Notes: a model not told the origin generated them from the sequence alone. 64,000 bases of DNA from Pelagicoccus sp. SDUM812005 (GCF_031127875.1 NZ_JARXIA010000003.1:1-64000), one strand, 5' to 3'; counted from the first letter of the stretch, positions 35,692 through 46,123 are shown. Translations and numbers: made by a program.

Positions 35692-36261
35692 ATGGATACG
35701 AAGAAAGTTTATTTGGCGGGCGGTTTGTTCGACCTGAGGCAATTGGCGGGCAATGCCCAGTTGGCGGAGTGTCTAGAGTCGAGCTCCGAGGGACGGTATA
35801 AGGTGTATTTGCCGCAGGACTACGAACCGGAGTCCTTGGAGGCGAAGGCGATCCGCGATAGCGACTTTCGAGGAGTGCTCGACTGCGACGCAGCGGTATT
35901 CCAATTCGATGGGACGGAGTTGGATTCCGGCACGGTGGCGGAGTTCATGGCGGCAAAGTTCGCGGACATTCCGGCGGTGGCGCTGCGCACCGATTTTCGG
36001 CGAGGCGGGGATCGAAACGAGGAACCGTGGAATTTGATGTGCAGCTTTTATCCTAGAACGGTGTCGCTAGTGGTGGATGCGATGCAGCTGTATGTGGAAT
36101 CTGGGCACGCGAGCTTCGGGGGCGTGGAGGCGTCGCGAAAGGCCACTCAGCGGCTGGCGGAATTGTTGCTAGGGAAGTTGGACGAGGTGGTGTCGCTCCC
36201 GCCGGTAGCGGTGGAGGGTGCGAATCGCCGCGAGGATTTGGAACGCCTGTTGGGGATGTAG
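35692..36261 (+). CDS. Nucleoside 2-deoxyribosyltransferase-family protein
   Basis: 189 residues. It begins KKVYLAGGLFDL, the strand/loop typical of the family. The catalytic region is DGTELDSGTVAEFMAAKFADIP, where DSGTxxE carries the likely nucleophilic Glu. The family swaps bases on deoxyribonucleosides or hydrolyses the glycosidic bond. Following a nucleoside transporter, it probably works in nucleoside salvage. The next gene starts 3 bp later. Confidence 0.82.
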   Translation: MDTKKVYLAGGLFDLRQLAGNAQLAECLESSSEGRYKVYLPQDYEPESLEAKAIRDSDFRGVLDCDAAVFQFDGTELDSGTVAEFMAAKFADIPAVALRTDFRRGGDRNEEPWNLMCSFYPRTVSLVVDAMQLYVESGHASFGGVEASRKATQRLAELLLGKLDEVVSLPPVAVEGANRREDLERLLGM

Positions 36262-36264
36262 CAG

Positions 36265-36834
36265 ATGGAGGCGCTGCAAATCGTTCGAAGGGAGCTCGGG
36301 TTGGAGCGGGCGGGGCGGATTTGCGCTTTGTGGGCTGAGGTTTGGCCGAGAGCCAATGCGGAGGGCGCTCCGCTGGAGGAGCGGGCGGAGGCCCTGCTGG
36401 CAGACGAGCTGCTGGACCAGCGGATGGAGCCGGGAAGCGAGCTCTTCCATGTGCTGGAGGAGGAGGGGCAACTTTTGGCGGTGGCTCGCAGCTTCGTGAG
36501 GAAGATTCGCTTCGAGGCCACCGGAGCGAGCTGTTCGGTGCTCGCCTTGGCGGGAGTGTGCAGTTCTCCGTCGCTGCGGGGGCGAGGGCTGGGGAAGGCG
36601 GTAGTCTTGGATGCCTTTGGGCGTTTGGGAAGGGAACTGGATTGGTGTCTCTTTCAGACGGGAGTGCCGGAGTTCTACGAGCGGCTGGGCGCCTGCCGCG
36701 TATACAACGAATTTCGCGATTCCGTATCGGGCGCAGGGGAGGAGAGTCCTTGGTGGGATGCCTATGTGATGGTAAAGAGCGTGGGGAGGAATTGGCCCGC
36801 GGGACGGGTTGACTTGTGCGGTGTCGCCTATTGA
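36265..36834 (+). CDS. GNAT-family N-acetyltransferase
   Basis: 189 residues. The acetyl-CoA pyrophosphate loop is GVCSSPSLRGRGLGKAVV (RGxGxG/A type). It is followed by a helix and a C-terminal FQTGVPEFYERLGACRVY strand typical of GNAT. The substrate is unknown. It is packed between the nucleoside deoxyribosyltransferase and a small membrane protein on the same strand. Confidence 0.8.
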   Translation: MEALQIVRRELGLERAGRICALWAEVWPRANAEGAPLEERAEALLADELLDQRMEPGSELFHVLEEEGQLLAVARSFVRKIRFEATGASCSVLALAGVCSSPSLRGRGLGKAVVLDAFGRLGRELDWCLFQTGVPEFYERLGACRVYNEFRDSVSGAGEESPWWDAYVMVKSVGRNWPAGRVDLCGVAY

Positions 36835-36843
36835 TTGAGGCGT

Positions 36844-37224
36844 ATGGGGCGTAACTTTATAGAGAAGCGGATTATCAAGGAAGGCATCGCATTGTGCGAG
36901 CGGCGTATTGAAATGAAGGGTACGCCGATCACGGCGGACGATCTGAAGGATATCGAGGTGAAGACCTTTTCGCCGGTCTTGCAGGCTTTCTATTGCGTGG
37001 TGGGCGTGTCGTTCGCTGTATTCGGAATTTGGGTGCAGATCGAGACGCGTAGCATGATCCAGTCGATATTGCCGGTGCTGTTCGGGGTGGGCAACGTAGC
37101 CTTCGCCTTGCACGGTCGCCCGCGGAAAGTGCGGGAGATGGAGGGCGAGTTGAACCTGATGGACCTGACGGCGGAGATCGTGCAACGCTTCGTGGACAAG
37201 ATGGAGCCGAAGGGGAGCCGCTAG
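36844..37224 (+). CDS. Small membrane protein of unknown function
   Basis: 126 residues from ATG 36844 (TTG 36835 possible). Two hydrophobic segments (AFYCVVGVSFAVFGIWVQI and MIQSILPVLFGVGNVAFALHG) form a hairpin, with charged cytoplasmic ends on both sides. I recognise no family. Confidence 0.6.
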   Translation: MGRNFIEKRIIKEGIALCERRIEMKGTPITADDLKDIEVKTFSPVLQAFYCVVGVSFAVFGIWVQIETRSMIQSILPVLFGVGNVAFALHGRPRKVREMEGELNLMDLTAEIVQRFVDKMEPKGSR

Positions 37225-37283
37225 GCGGCGATCGGGGTTGCAATGTAGGTCCCCGTCATTTTGAGTTTTCGGACAGTCGACTT

Positions 37284-37964
37284 ATGAAGGTTCATACCAT
37301 TGAGATAGCGAGCGCGATCGAGCAAGAGCTCCAAAGCTTTTTGAAAGACTGGGGCGGTGGCTATCCGATGAAGTTTACGCGTTTCATCGACTTGGGTGGA
37401 CGGCAGACGGACTTGTACGTTTATACGGCGGAAGCGGGCGCCTCGCCTTGGATGATCATTCGCATCAAGAGCGTGATGAAGTCCGAGCAGGGCGAGTGCA
37501 TCCAGGTTTTCGTGAATGTGGCGGGCAAGGCCAAGGCCCATGAGGAGACTTTGGTATCGCCGGAGGTTTGGAAGCTGCCGGCTTTGGCGGATCGGATCCT
37601 GACTTTCGCCAAGAACGACATGCTGGCCAAGATCGCCGAGGGCGGCGCTGCCTTGCCGGAAGGCGGCGGTGGCGCGGACGCTGGCGGCCAGCTGGGCGCG
37701 GGGCCGGCCTCGGATGACGACGATGAGGACTACGACGATCTCGATACGGCGGGCATCTTGGCGGGCGATGGGGGCGGCGCTTCGATGGATTTCAATCCGG
37801 AAGACGTGATTGCCCAGGCCAACCAGGATGGGGGCGACGATGAGGTGGACCCCAGCGACTTGATTGCCAAGATGAACGCGGAGGGCTCCGACGACGATGA
37901 GGAGATCGTGGATCCGAGCTCGTTCATCCAGCAGGCGAACGAGGAATCGGAAGAGGACAAGTAG
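37284..37964 (+). CDS. Acidic-tailed protein of unknown function with a threefold C-terminal repeat
   Basis: 226 residues. The first ~125 are a compact mixed alpha/beta domain (WMIIRIKSVMKSEQGECIQVF) with no family I can name. The remainder is Gly/Ala/Asp-rich and very acidic. The tail repeats a helical motif three times: NPEDVIAQANQDG, DPSDLIAKMNAEG and DPSSFIQQANEES, spaced about 20 residues apart. The motifs look like short linear binding elements for a partner protein. No signal peptide. Confidence 0.65.
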   Translation: MKVHTIEIASAIEQELQSFLKDWGGGYPMKFTRFIDLGGRQTDLYVYTAEAGASPWMIIRIKSVMKSEQGECIQVFVNVAGKAKAHEETLVSPEVWKLPALADRILTFAKNDMLAKIAEGGAALPEGGGGADAGGQLGAGPASDDDDEDYDDLDTAGILAGDGGGASMDFNPEDVIAQANQDGGDDEVDPSDLIAKMNAEGSDDDEEIVDPSSFIQQANEESEEDK

Positions 37965-38036
37965 CGGGTTTTAGGAATCGCGCGTTGTCTCGGAGGGAGC
38001 GGTGGGGCTCCGGTGTCGCTGCGCTTGTGGAGCGGC

Positions 38037-38876
38037 CTAGAAATTGGCTACGACGCGGGCGAGCGAGGTTCGGATCTCGGTGACGCTTTCCTTGAATTCG
38101 TCGAAGGAGAGGCCGGTGCGCGGGAGGTGGGCTTTCCAGTCGGTCCAGTAGTTGGACTCGCCGTGCAGGCCTTTGCCGATTTTTTCGGCGATGCCGTTGG
38201 AGAGGTTGAGAAGGTGGATCAGCGGGAGGGAGCGCGGGGCTTCTTCGGGCTGGTACTGGTGCTGGATGGTGAGGGAGGTTTCTTCGGGAAAGTTCCAGGA
38301 GACGAGGATGAAGCCGGCGACGGTGGGGTTGGTGATGCCGAAGTTGTTTTGCTCCCAGTCGATGAGGGGGAGGTTGGATTGGGTGTTGTAGCTTGGGTAC
38401 TGGGGATCGTTCTTGACGCAGTAGTCGAGGACCATCTTGCCCATGTTGCGGAGCAGGCCGATGGTGTAGGCCTCTTGGTCGTCGTAGCCGATCTTGCGGG
38501 CGAGCACTTCCATGCTGATGCCGCAGGCGAGGGAGTTTTCCCAGAGCTGGGAGCCGGAGATGTTGTAGACGCGGTTGTGCTCGGCGAATAGTTGCTTGGA
38601 GGCGGCGAAGCCGACGAGCTTGAAGAGTTCGCGGAAGCCGACGCGGTTGATGGCTTCGTCGAGGGTGTCGACGGAGGTGCCGAGCGAGTACATGGCGCTG
38701 TTGCTCAGGCGCAGGACGCTGGCGGTGAGGGCGGAGTCGGCGTTTACGAGGTCGGTGATGTCGCTGAGATCGGTGGAGGGATCGCGCAGGAGCTTGCTGA
38801 GTTTGCCGAAAATGCGTGGCGAGGAAGGCAGCAGCTTGGCGGCTTCCTTGAGCTCGGCGGGAGAAATTGTGTTCAT
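38037..38876 (-). CDS. HDOD-domain signalling protein
   Basis: 279 residues from ATG 38876. The HDOD fold is evident from LLPSSPRIFGKLSKLLRD, VNADSALTASVLRLSNSAMYS, DEAINRVGFRELFKLVGF and a later FSENNPTVAGFILVSWNFP-like helix (ITNPTVAGFILVSWNFPEE). It lacks the full HD metal residues, as usual for HDOD. Such proteins sit in stress, motility or c-di-GMP signalling, but no target is adjacent. Confidence 0.85.
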   Translation of the reverse strand: MNTISPAELKEAAKLLPSSPRIFGKLSKLLRDPSTDLSDITDLVNADSALTASVLRLSNSAMYSLGTSVDTLDEAINRVGFRELFKLVGFAASKQLFAEHNRVYNISGSQLWENSLACGISMEVLARKIGYDDQEAYTIGLLRNMGKMVLDYCVKNDPQYPSYNTQSNLPLIDWEQNNFGITNPTVAGFILVSWNFPEETSLTIQHQYQPEEAPRSLPLIHLLNLSNGIAEKIGKGLHGESNYWTDWKAHLPRTGLSFDEFKESVTEIRTSLARVVANF

Positions 38877-39007
38877 CGGTGGCACTAGTGCTGATTAATC
38901 GGCGAAGAGGGCTGTATCTGTAGGCCAAGAGGGGGTGGATTGCTCGCAGAAAGGGCACTTTATGGGGGGATTTACGAGTCGGCGCTTTTGTGGGCGAGGA
39001 GGGGAGG

Positions 39008-39523
39008 ATGGCCTTGAGTTTTGCAAGGGAGCGGGGATGCTTCCGAGCTATGGCTTTCGACTATGTGCTGGAGCGGGAACTTGCTTTCAATGAGACGGAT
39101 ATGGCGGGGATCGCCCATTTTTCGAATTTCTTTCGCTGGATGGAGATCGCGGAGCACGCCTTTCTGAAGTCGCTGGGGATGGAGCCGGTGGTGCAGGAGC
39201 GCGACCAGTTTTGGGGCTGGCCGCGGGTGCGGGCGAGTTGCGAGTACCATTCGCCCTTGCGTTTCGGGGACCGCTTCGAGGTGCATCTTTTCGTGAAGGA
39301 GATCAAGCAGAAGTCGGTCGTCTACTTCTTTCGGGTGCGCAAGCGGGAGGCGGACGGAAGCTACACGGCGGTGGCGCGGGCGGAGATGACGTCCGTGTAT
39401 GCCGGCTTCGACGTGCCTTCGCGGAGCATGGCGGCCCTGGACCTGCAGGCGGACTTGCTGGCGAAGATCGAGGAGGCTCCGGCGGAGCTGATGAAGGCGG
39501 CCCGCAACCAAGGGCGAGCTTAG
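39008..39523 (+). CDS. Acyl-CoA thioesterase, 4-hydroxybenzoyl-CoA thioesterase/YbgC family
   Basis: 171 residues from ATG 39008, which has AGGAGG five bases upstream; ATG 39050 is an alternative that removes a non-conserved lead. The hot-dog fold signature is FNETDMAGIAHFSNFFRWMEIAE with the catalytic Asp in ETDMAGI. Members hydrolyse short-chain or aromatic acyl-CoA. The gene is 4 bp from a small membrane protein gene. Confidence 0.82.
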   Translation: MALSFARERGCFRAMAFDYVLERELAFNETDMAGIAHFSNFFRWMEIAEHAFLKSLGMEPVVQERDQFWGWPRVRASCEYHSPLRFGDRFEVHLFVKEIKQKSVVYFFRVRKREADGSYTAVARAEMTSVYAGFDVPSRSMAALDLQADLLAKIEEAPAELMKAARNQGRA

Positions 39524-39527
39524 CGCG

Positions 39528-40025
39528 ATGGCGAGGGAGGACGGCAAGGTGTCGGGAGCGGTGGCTTTGCTCTCCGGGCTGAGCGGGTGGAGCTTGGTTT
39601 TCTTCGGCGGTTTGAGTCTGCTGGCGGTTTGCTTTTCCTGGTCTTGGCCGGGGGCTTTGATCGGGGCTCTGCTGCTGGCGCACGGGGTTTGGGAGCTGCG
39701 TTGGCGTGGTCGGTTGCTTTCGAAGGGCGATTCGGTTAGCGGTCGTCGTTTGGCCTGGAACCAGTTGGCCTTGGCGGGCAGCGTCGCGCTCTACCTCGGC
39801 TGGCAAGCGGCGGTCCTGGACCGGGACGAGCTGGAAGCGATGTTTGCGCGGGAGCCTTTGCGGGGCTTGATGCAGCAGCTGCCGGTCGAGATGGCGGAGC
39901 AGCTAACGCGCGACTTCCCGCAGCTGCTCGCGGGAGCTTACGGGGTGGCGGGTCTGCTGGTTTTGCTGGGCTGCTTGGGAATGGCCTTGATGTATTTCAA
40001 GGCGGGGCGGCGCGAGGCGGCTTAG
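39528..40025 (+). CDS. Integral membrane protein of unknown function
   Basis: 165 residues with four predicted membrane helices (SLVFFGGLSLLAVCFSW, GALIGALLLAHGVWEL, LALAGSVALYLGWQAAV, YGVAGLLVLLGCLGMALMYF) and a soluble loop between the third and fourth. No family recognised. Its end overlaps the convergent gene at 40022 by 4 bp. Confidence 0.65.
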   Translation: MAREDGKVSGAVALLSGLSGWSLVFFGGLSLLAVCFSWSWPGALIGALLLAHGVWELRWRGRLLSKGDSVSGRRLAWNQLALAGSVALYLGWQAAVLDRDELEAMFAREPLRGLMQQLPVEMAEQLTRDFPQLLAGAYGVAGLLVLLGCLGMALMYFKAGRREAA

Positions 40026-40267
40026 AATTTGCGCCCGCGGGCTTGGATGATCTTGAGGTGTTGGGCCTGGACCTTGCCGCGCTGGGCTTTGTTGGCGGCA
40101 AGTTCGTTGATGGTGTCCCAATCTTCCTCGTCAGGGGTGAACTCTTCCCATTGCTCGAAGCGGCCGGCCTGACGGTGGAAGGTGAGCTTGTTGCCGTAGA
40201 TACGGGCTTCGATCTTGAGCTTGCCCAGCTCTGGGTCTCGTTTGTTCCATCCGATTGGTCGTGGCAT
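40022..40267 (-). CDS. Small conserved-looking protein of unknown function
   Basis: 81 residues, highly charged and without cysteines or a signal peptide. It starts MPRPIGWNKRDPELGKLKIE and ends in a basic tail (HLKIIQARGRKF). Composition suggests a small nucleic-acid or ribosome-associated protein, but nothing specific supports that. It ends tail-to-tail with the membrane protein gene. Confidence 0.6.
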   Translation of the reverse strand: MPRPIGWNKRDPELGKLKIEARIYGNKLTFHRQAGRFEQWEEFTPDEEDWDTINELAANKAQRGKVQAQHLKIIQARGRKF

Positions 40268-40366
40268 AGGGGCGAATTGAGCGCGACTCGCGGGGGCGGC
40301 TCAATGCCAAAATTCAGGGGATGTGGGGCGAGCGTTCGGGGAGGGGAAGCTAAGGGTGGTGAGCGC

Positions 40367-40398
40367 AAAAAAAGCGGCTCCCGTGAAGGGGAGCCGCT
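40367..40398 (-). terminator. Terminator of glutamine synthetase
   Basis: A perfect 10-bp stem (40373-40382 with 40389-40398) has seven A at 40367-40373, giving a U tract on the minus strand, 37 bp past the glutamine synthetase stop. Confidence 0.82.
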
Positions 40399-40434
40399 GG
40401 AAAGTGCAAGAGTGTGTCCTGAGCCGAGGTGGCT

Positions 40435-41454
<1,020 letters not shown>

Positions 41455-41640
41455 AGATTTTTGATTATCGTATAGGGTTTGGAAGTCCCGAGTTAGGATT
41501 GGCAATTCCGTAGGAGTGGCGCCGCCATGGGACGGGTTCCGAAATCAGCAAAAGGCGCGCCTACTTTCAACTAATTTTACTTTTACCTTCCAAATAATCG
41601 ATCTCCTTCACACTTTTGTAGGGGAAGCTCAATTTCGATC

Positions 41641-42087
41641 ATGCAAGAGATCAAAGATACGCAAAGGGCGGAGGTACGCATCGGCTTCGACGGTCGCGTC
41701 CACAAGAAGTACAAAGGCCAACTCTCCAAGGAGCGCTACGAAAACGAGGTGCGCGTGCTCAAGTACCTGGAGGAGAAGGGCTGCGACTTCGTGCCCAAGA
41801 TTCTGGAGGAGTATCCGGACGAATTGTACATCGTGACGACGAACTGTGGCCACATCGTGCACAAGATCAGCCCTGAAAAGGAGAAGGCGGTATTCGACGC
41901 CTTGGAAGCCTACGGGGTACGGCACGATGACGCCTTTATGCGAAACATCACCTACAGCCCGCACCTGGGGCGTTTTTGCGTGATCGATTTCGAGTTCGCA
42001 GTGATTTTGGAGTCGGGCGAGGGCCTGACCATCAAGGACGCCGAAGAGGCGCGAGGCGGGGATTATGAGCGCAAGGTCCAAGACTGA
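41641..42087 (+). CDS. Miniature protein kinase-like protein
   Basis: 148 residues. Kinase landmarks appear in order: FDGRVHKKYKG (strand with Lys), YENEVRVLKYLEE (helix C Glu), LYIVTTNCG (hinge), YGVRHDDAFMRNIT (HxDxxxxN-type catalytic loop) and FCVIDFEFA (DFE in place of DFG). All catalytic residues are present although the chain is much shorter than normal kinases, resembling RIO/Bud32-type minimal kinases. It is followed after 13 bp by a PP2C phosphatase, so the two may be an antagonistic pair. The target is unknown. Confidence 0.72.
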   Translation: MQEIKDTQRAEVRIGFDGRVHKKYKGQLSKERYENEVRVLKYLEEKGCDFVPKILEEYPDELYIVTTNCGHIVHKISPEKEKAVFDALEAYGVRHDDAFMRNITYSPHLGRFCVIDFEFAVILESGEGLTIKDAEEARGGDYERKVQD

Positions 42088-42100
42088 TTCAGGGGATAAT

Positions 42101-42922
42101 ATGAGCGAGAAGGTTTCGCTGTCATGGACGGGGCTGACCCATCCGGGTAGGTTTCGGAAGAACAACGAGGACGCGTTCCTGGCGGTCACTTTCGACGCGG
42201 AAGGCCTGCAGTACTTGGGCAAGAGCGGCACGGCGGACCTCGATCGCGGCGACTTCGTCTTCGCGGTGAGCGACGGCATGGGCGGCGCCAATGCCGGCGA
42301 GTTCGCGAGTCGGGTAGCGGTGCAAAAGATCGCGGAGCTGCTGCCGAAGTCCTTCAAGCTGGGCGCCTACGGCCTGCAGCGCGGATTCTCGGATATCTTG
42401 ACGGAGCTTTTTCAGCGTATCCACAAAGAGATGACGCAGATGTCTGCCTACTACGAGGAGTGTCGCGGAATGGGGGCAACCTTGAGCCTCGGCTGGATGT
42501 CTCCGGGCTGGATGCACTTTTGCCATATCGGAGACAGTCGCATCTACTATTTCCCGAGGGATGGCGGCAGCCGTCAGTTGACCGAGGACCATACGCACGT
42601 GGGATGGCTGTTTCGCTCCGGCAAGATCAACGAGCGAGAGGCCCGTACCCATGGCGAACGCAATTTGCTGCAGCAAGTCCTGGGCGGAAAATGCCTCAAG
42701 ATCGACCCCCAGGTGGGCTCGGTGGGGATCGAGCCGGGGGACCGCTTCGTTTTTTGTTCGGACGGAGTGACGGACGGCATTTGGGACCGTCGCGTGGAGG
42801 AGCTGGTGCGGAATCCTCCGCCCCGTTTCGCGGAGCTGAATCCAGCTAACCGTCTGGTGCAGGACGCCTTGGAAGAGTCGGGTCGTGACAATATTACGGC
42901 GGTGGTCGTGGAAGTTCAGTAG
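42101..42922 (+). CDS. PP2C-family serine/threonine phosphatase
   Basis: 273 residues from ATG 42101 (AGGGGA upstream); ATG 42065 would overlap the kinase-like gene. Motifs: RFRKNNEDAFL, FVFAVSDGMGGANAGEFAS (metal Asp), GMGATLSLGWM, HIGDSRIYYF, FVFCSDGVTDGIW and SGRDNITAVVVEV. It should remove phosphate from Ser/Thr using two metal ions, in the cytoplasm. Tight linkage to the kinase-like gene before it suggests joint action. Confidence 0.92.
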   Translation: MSEKVSLSWTGLTHPGRFRKNNEDAFLAVTFDAEGLQYLGKSGTADLDRGDFVFAVSDGMGGANAGEFASRVAVQKIAELLPKSFKLGAYGLQRGFSDILTELFQRIHKEMTQMSAYYEECRGMGATLSLGWMSPGWMHFCHIGDSRIYYFPRDGGSRQLTEDHTHVGWLFRSGKINEREARTHGERNLLQQVLGGKCLKIDPQVGSVGIEPGDRFVFCSDGVTDGIWDRRVEELVRNPPPRFAELNPANRLVQDALEESGRDNITAVVVEVQ

Positions 42923-42927
42923 AGCGG

Positions 42928-43200
42928 ATGAAAAAAGTAGAAGTTTTCGGCAGCAATCTCTGCCCGTATTGCCACAAGGCGAAGGCCTTCTTGAAGAAGC
43001 ATAAGATCCCCTTCGCATGGCGGGAGATCGCGATGGTGGCGGGCGTGAAGCTGCCTACCAGCAACTTCAAGGAGATGAAGCGTCGCTCCGCTGGGCAGAC
43101 CACAGTTCCGCAGATTTTCGTGGATGGGCAGCACTACGGAGACGAGGATAGGCTCTTCGCCGACGAGCGTAGTGGGCGGTTGGATACTGTGTTTCGGTGA
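42928..43200 (+). CDS. Glutaredoxin
   Basis: 90 residues, thioredoxin fold. The redox motif is SNLCPYCHKAK near residue 9. The cis-proline is in GQTTVPQIFVDG, and the glutathione-binding loop is altered (YGDEDRLFADE). A ~10-residue insertion (VAGVKLPTSNFKEMKRRS) between strand 2 and the cis-Pro replaces the usual short loop. It starts 5 bp after the phosphatase, so likely the same transcript. Confidence 0.87.
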   Translation: MKKVEVFGSNLCPYCHKAKAFLKKHKIPFAWREIAMVAGVKLPTSNFKEMKRRSAGQTTVPQIFVDGQHYGDEDRLFADERSGRLDTVFR

Positions 43201-43237
43201 ATTGAGTGGTCGCGCTGGAGCCCGGCGCTACGCCACG

Positions 43238-43270
43238 AAAAAGCCGCTCTCCGTGAGGGAAAGCGGCTTT
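43238..43270. terminator. Terminator between convergent glutaredoxin and ilvB
   Basis: AAAGCCGCT (43240-43248) pairs with AGCGGCTTT (43262-43270). Five A precede it, so the minus-strand ilvB transcript gets the better U tract; the plus side has only three T. Confidence 0.65.
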
Positions 43271-43293
43271 GAAATTTGGATACGTTTCGCGCC

Positions 43294-45075
43294 TTAGCGG
43301 ACGATCATCTGGTCGACGGTACCGCCGGCCGGGATCATGGGGAGCACGTGCTCGTCGTAGGGCGTGATGACGTCGAGCACGAAGGCTTCTTCGCTGTCGA
43401 GCATCTCTTGGATGGCGTCCTTGAGCTCGCTCTTCTTGTGGACGCGGCGGCCGGGGAGGCCAAAGCCTTCGGCGATCTTGACGTAGTCCGGGTAGAGTCC
43501 GGCGAGGTTTTCGGGAGTGCCGATGTTGTTCTCGTCACCGAGGATGGTGTTGCCGCGTACGCTGTTGTAGAAGCGGTCTTCCCACTGCACGACCATGCCG
43601 AGGTGCTGGTTGTTGAGGATCATGGCCTTGGCGGCGATCTTTTCGATCTTGGCGGTGGCGAGCTCCTGCACGTTCATGGCGAAGGATCCGTCTCCATCGA
43701 TATCGATAACGTGGCGGTCTGGGCAGGCGACCTTGGCGCCGAGGGCCGAGGGGTAGCCGTAGCCCATGGAGCCGAGTCCGAGGGAGGAGATCAGGCTGCG
43801 CGGGTGGTTGAAGTTGTAGAACTGGGCGGCGAACATCTGGTGCTGGCCGACGCCGGTGGTGATGATGGCTTCGCCCTTGGTGAGCTCGCAAAGCACTTCC
43901 ACCGCGTGCTGCGGAACGATGTGTTCGCTCTTGGTGTAGGAGAACGGGTAGTCGCGCTTCCACTCGGCGCACTGGTTTTGCCAGGCTTCGAGGTTAGGCT
44001 TCTTGAATCCCTTGGAGTCCATCAGCTCGTTCATGCGGCCGAGGGCATGCTTGATGTCGGAGACGATGGGGTGGTGAACTATCTTGTTCTTGTTGTGCTC
44101 GGAGGGGTCGACGTCGATGTGGACGATTTCCGCCTGTGGGGCGAACTTGGATACGTCGCCGGTGATGCGGTCGTCGAAGCGAGCTCCGAAAGTGAGCAGC
44201 AGGTCGCTCTGGTGGACGGCCCAGTTTCCGTAGGCGGAACCGTGCATACCGAACCACTTGAGGGAGAGCGGATGGGTTTCGGGGAAGGAACCGGCACCCA
44301 TGAGGGTAGAGGCGACGGGGATGCCGGTGCGCTCCGCGAACTCGGTGAGCTCCTTGTGGGCTTCGGCTGCTACGACGCCGCCACCGAAGTAGATGACGGG
44401 ACGCTTGGCGTCTTCGATAAGGTTGAGGACGTTTTCCAGTTCGCGGTCGCTGGCCTTTTCGGGAAGCTTGGACTCGCGGTAGGGGACTTCTTCGTCGCTG
44501 AGCCAAACGGGATCGATCTTGGCTTGCTGCACGTCCTTGGGGATGTCGACCACGACGGGGCCGGGGCGTCCGGTGGTGGCGATCTTGAAGGCTTCCTTCA
44601 TGATCTTGGGCAGGTCGTTGACGTCGAGCACGAGGTAGCTGTGCTTGACGACGGGGAGGGTCATGCCGAAGAAGTCGGTTTCCTGGAAGGCAGCCTTGCC
44701 GATGAACTTGGAGTAGACCTGGCCGGTGATGCAGACGAGCGGGGTGCTGTCCATGAACGCGTCGGCGATAGCGGTCATGAGATTGGTGGCGCCGGGACCG
44801 GAGGTCGCCATGCAAACGCCAGCTTTGCCGGTGACGCGGGCGTAACCTTCCGCAGCGAAGGAGCCGCCTTGCTCGTGGCGAGGCAGGATGGTGCGGATGT
44901 CGTCCTTGCGCTTGGCGAGGGATTGGTGCATCTCGAGCGAAGCTCCGCCAGGGTAGGCGAAGATGACGTCGACGCCTTCGCGGATCAGTGCTTCGACGAC
45001 GACGTCGGCACCATTCATTTGTTGCGTAGCGGCAGTCTTGTCAGGGGACGATTTGAGATCTTGGTTTGCGCTCAT
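43294..45075 (-). CDS. ilvB: Acetolactate synthase large subunit
   Basis: 593 residues. Catalytic Glu in [18 protein letters not shown]/domain region [14 protein letters not shown]; thiamine diphosphate motif [18 protein letters not shown] with [16 protein letters not shown]. It condenses two pyruvates (or pyruvate with 2-oxobutyrate) in branched-chain amino acid synthesis. The regulatory small subunit ilvN is not adjacent. accA lies 44 bp upstream on the same strand. Confidence 0.96.
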   Translation of the reverse strand: MSANQDLKSSPDKTAATQQMNGADVVVEALIREGVDVIFAYPGGASLEMHQSLAKRKDDIRTILPRHEQGGSFAAEGYARVTGKAGVCMATSGPGATNLMTAIADAFMDSTPLVCITGQVYSKFIGKAAFQETDFFGMTLPVVKHSYLVLDVNDLPKIMKEAFKIATTGRPGPVVVDIPKDVQQAKIDPVWLSDEEVPYRESKLPEKASDRELENVLNLIEDAKRPVIYFGGGVVAAEAHKELTEFAERTGIPVASTLMGAGSFPETHPLSLKWFGMHGSAYGNWAVHQSDLLLTFGARFDDRITGDVSKFAPQAEIVHIDVDPSEHNKNKIVHHPIVSDIKHALGRMNELMDSKGFKKPNLEAWQNQCAEWKRDYPFSYTKSEHIVPQHAVEVLCELTKGEAIITTGVGQHQMFAAQFYNFNHPRSLISSLGLGSMGYGYPSALGAKVACPDRHVIDIDGDGSFAMNVQELATAKIEKIAAKAMILNNQHLGMVVQWEDRFYNSVRGNTILGDENNIGTPENLAGLYPDYVKIAEGFGLPGRRVHKKSELKDAIQEMLDSEEAFVLDVITPYDEHVLPMIPAGGTVDQMIVR

Positions 45076-45118
45076 GGTATTAAAAAATCCGGCTGTTTTG
45101 TAAGAGGGGGGATGCGGC

Positions 45119-46123
45119 TCAGGACGCGGCTTCCTTGATGGGCACGATCTTGCCGTCGGAAACGTCTTCGTCGGTCACGCCGATTTTGCGAAAGCGTTGG
45201 TAGCGTTGCTCGATGCGTTCTTCGGGAGTCATCTTCTTGAGCTCCGCGAGCTGGGCTTCGATGGCTTCCTTGAGGGTGGCGGCCGCGGCGTCGGGGTCGT
45301 TGTGGGCTCCGCCGATCGGTTCCTTGACGACGCCGTCCACGATGCCGAGCTTTTCGATTTCGGTCGCTCCGAACTTGAGGGCTTTGGCGGCTTGCGGAGC
45401 CTTGGCGCGGTCCTTCCAGAGGATGGCGGCGCAGCCTTCGGGGGAGATGACGGAGTAGTAGGCGTTCTCGAGGATGAGGATCTTGTTGGCGACGGCGATG
45501 CCGAGCGCTCCTCCGGATCCGCCTTCGCCGATGACGGTGGAAATGATAGGGGAGCCCATGAGGCTCATTTCGCGCAGGTTGACCGCGATGGCTTCGGAGA
45601 CGTGGCGCTCTTCCGAGGCGACGCCCGGGTAGGCTCCTTGGGTGTCGACGAAGGTGATGATGGGCATATCGAACTTGTCGGCCATCTTCATGAGGCGCAG
45701 GGCCTTGCGGTAGCCTTCCGGATAAGGGCTGCCGAAGTTGTGCTTGAGCTTTTCGCGGGTGGTGCGGCCCTTGTGCTGGGCGATGACCATGACGGATTCG
45801 CCGTTGAGGAAGGCGGTCCCGCCGATGATGGCGCGGTCGTCGCGGAAGGCGCGGTCGCCGTGCAGCTCTTGGAAGCCGGTGAAGATGCGCTCGATGTAGT
45901 CGTAAGCGTAGGGGCGCTGCGGGTGGCGAGCGAGTTGAACGCGCTGCCAAGGAGTCAGGTTGCTGTAGATGGACTTCTTGGTTTCCGCGATTTTCTTTTC
46001 GATACCGCGGATCTCCTTAGACAGGTCGATATTGTTTTCAGCGGACAGCTGGTGCAAGTGCTCCATCTGCTCGATGAGGCCGCGAAGCGGCTGTTCGAAG
46101 TCTAGTGCGTAGTTGTTGTCCAT
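45119..46123 (-). CDS. accA: Acetyl-CoA carboxylase carboxyltransferase subunit alpha
   Basis: 334 residues. Typical N-terminal coiled coil ([15 protein letters not shown]) and AccA core: [35 protein letters not shown] and [18 protein letters not shown], which form the oxyanion holes for carboxybiotin transfer to acetyl-CoA. First step of fatty-acid synthesis. The beta subunit accD is elsewhere. Located upstream of ilvB. Confidence 0.96.
   Translation of the reverse strand: MDNNYALDFEQPLRGLIEQMEHLHQLSAENNIDLSKEIRGIEKKIAETKKSIYSNLTPWQRVQLARHPQRPYAYDYIERIFTGFQELHGDRAFRDDRAIIGGTAFLNGESVMVIAQHKGRTTREKLKHNFGSPYPEGYRKALRLMKMADKFDMPIITFVDTQGAYPGVASEERHVSEAIAVNLREMSLMGSPIISTVIGEGGSGGALGIAVANKILILENAYYSVISPEGCAAILWKDRAKAPQAAKALKFGATEIEKLGIVDGVVKEPIGGAHNDPDAAAATLKEAIEAQLAELKKMTPEERIEQRYQRFRKIGVTDEDVSDGKIVPIKEAAS

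Noticed and set aside
43276-45138. A 620-codon plus-strand open frame opposite ilvB
   Set aside because: It is the GC-rich antisense of a well-supported acetolactate synthase; Val/Asp/Gly-rich composition marks a shadow frame.
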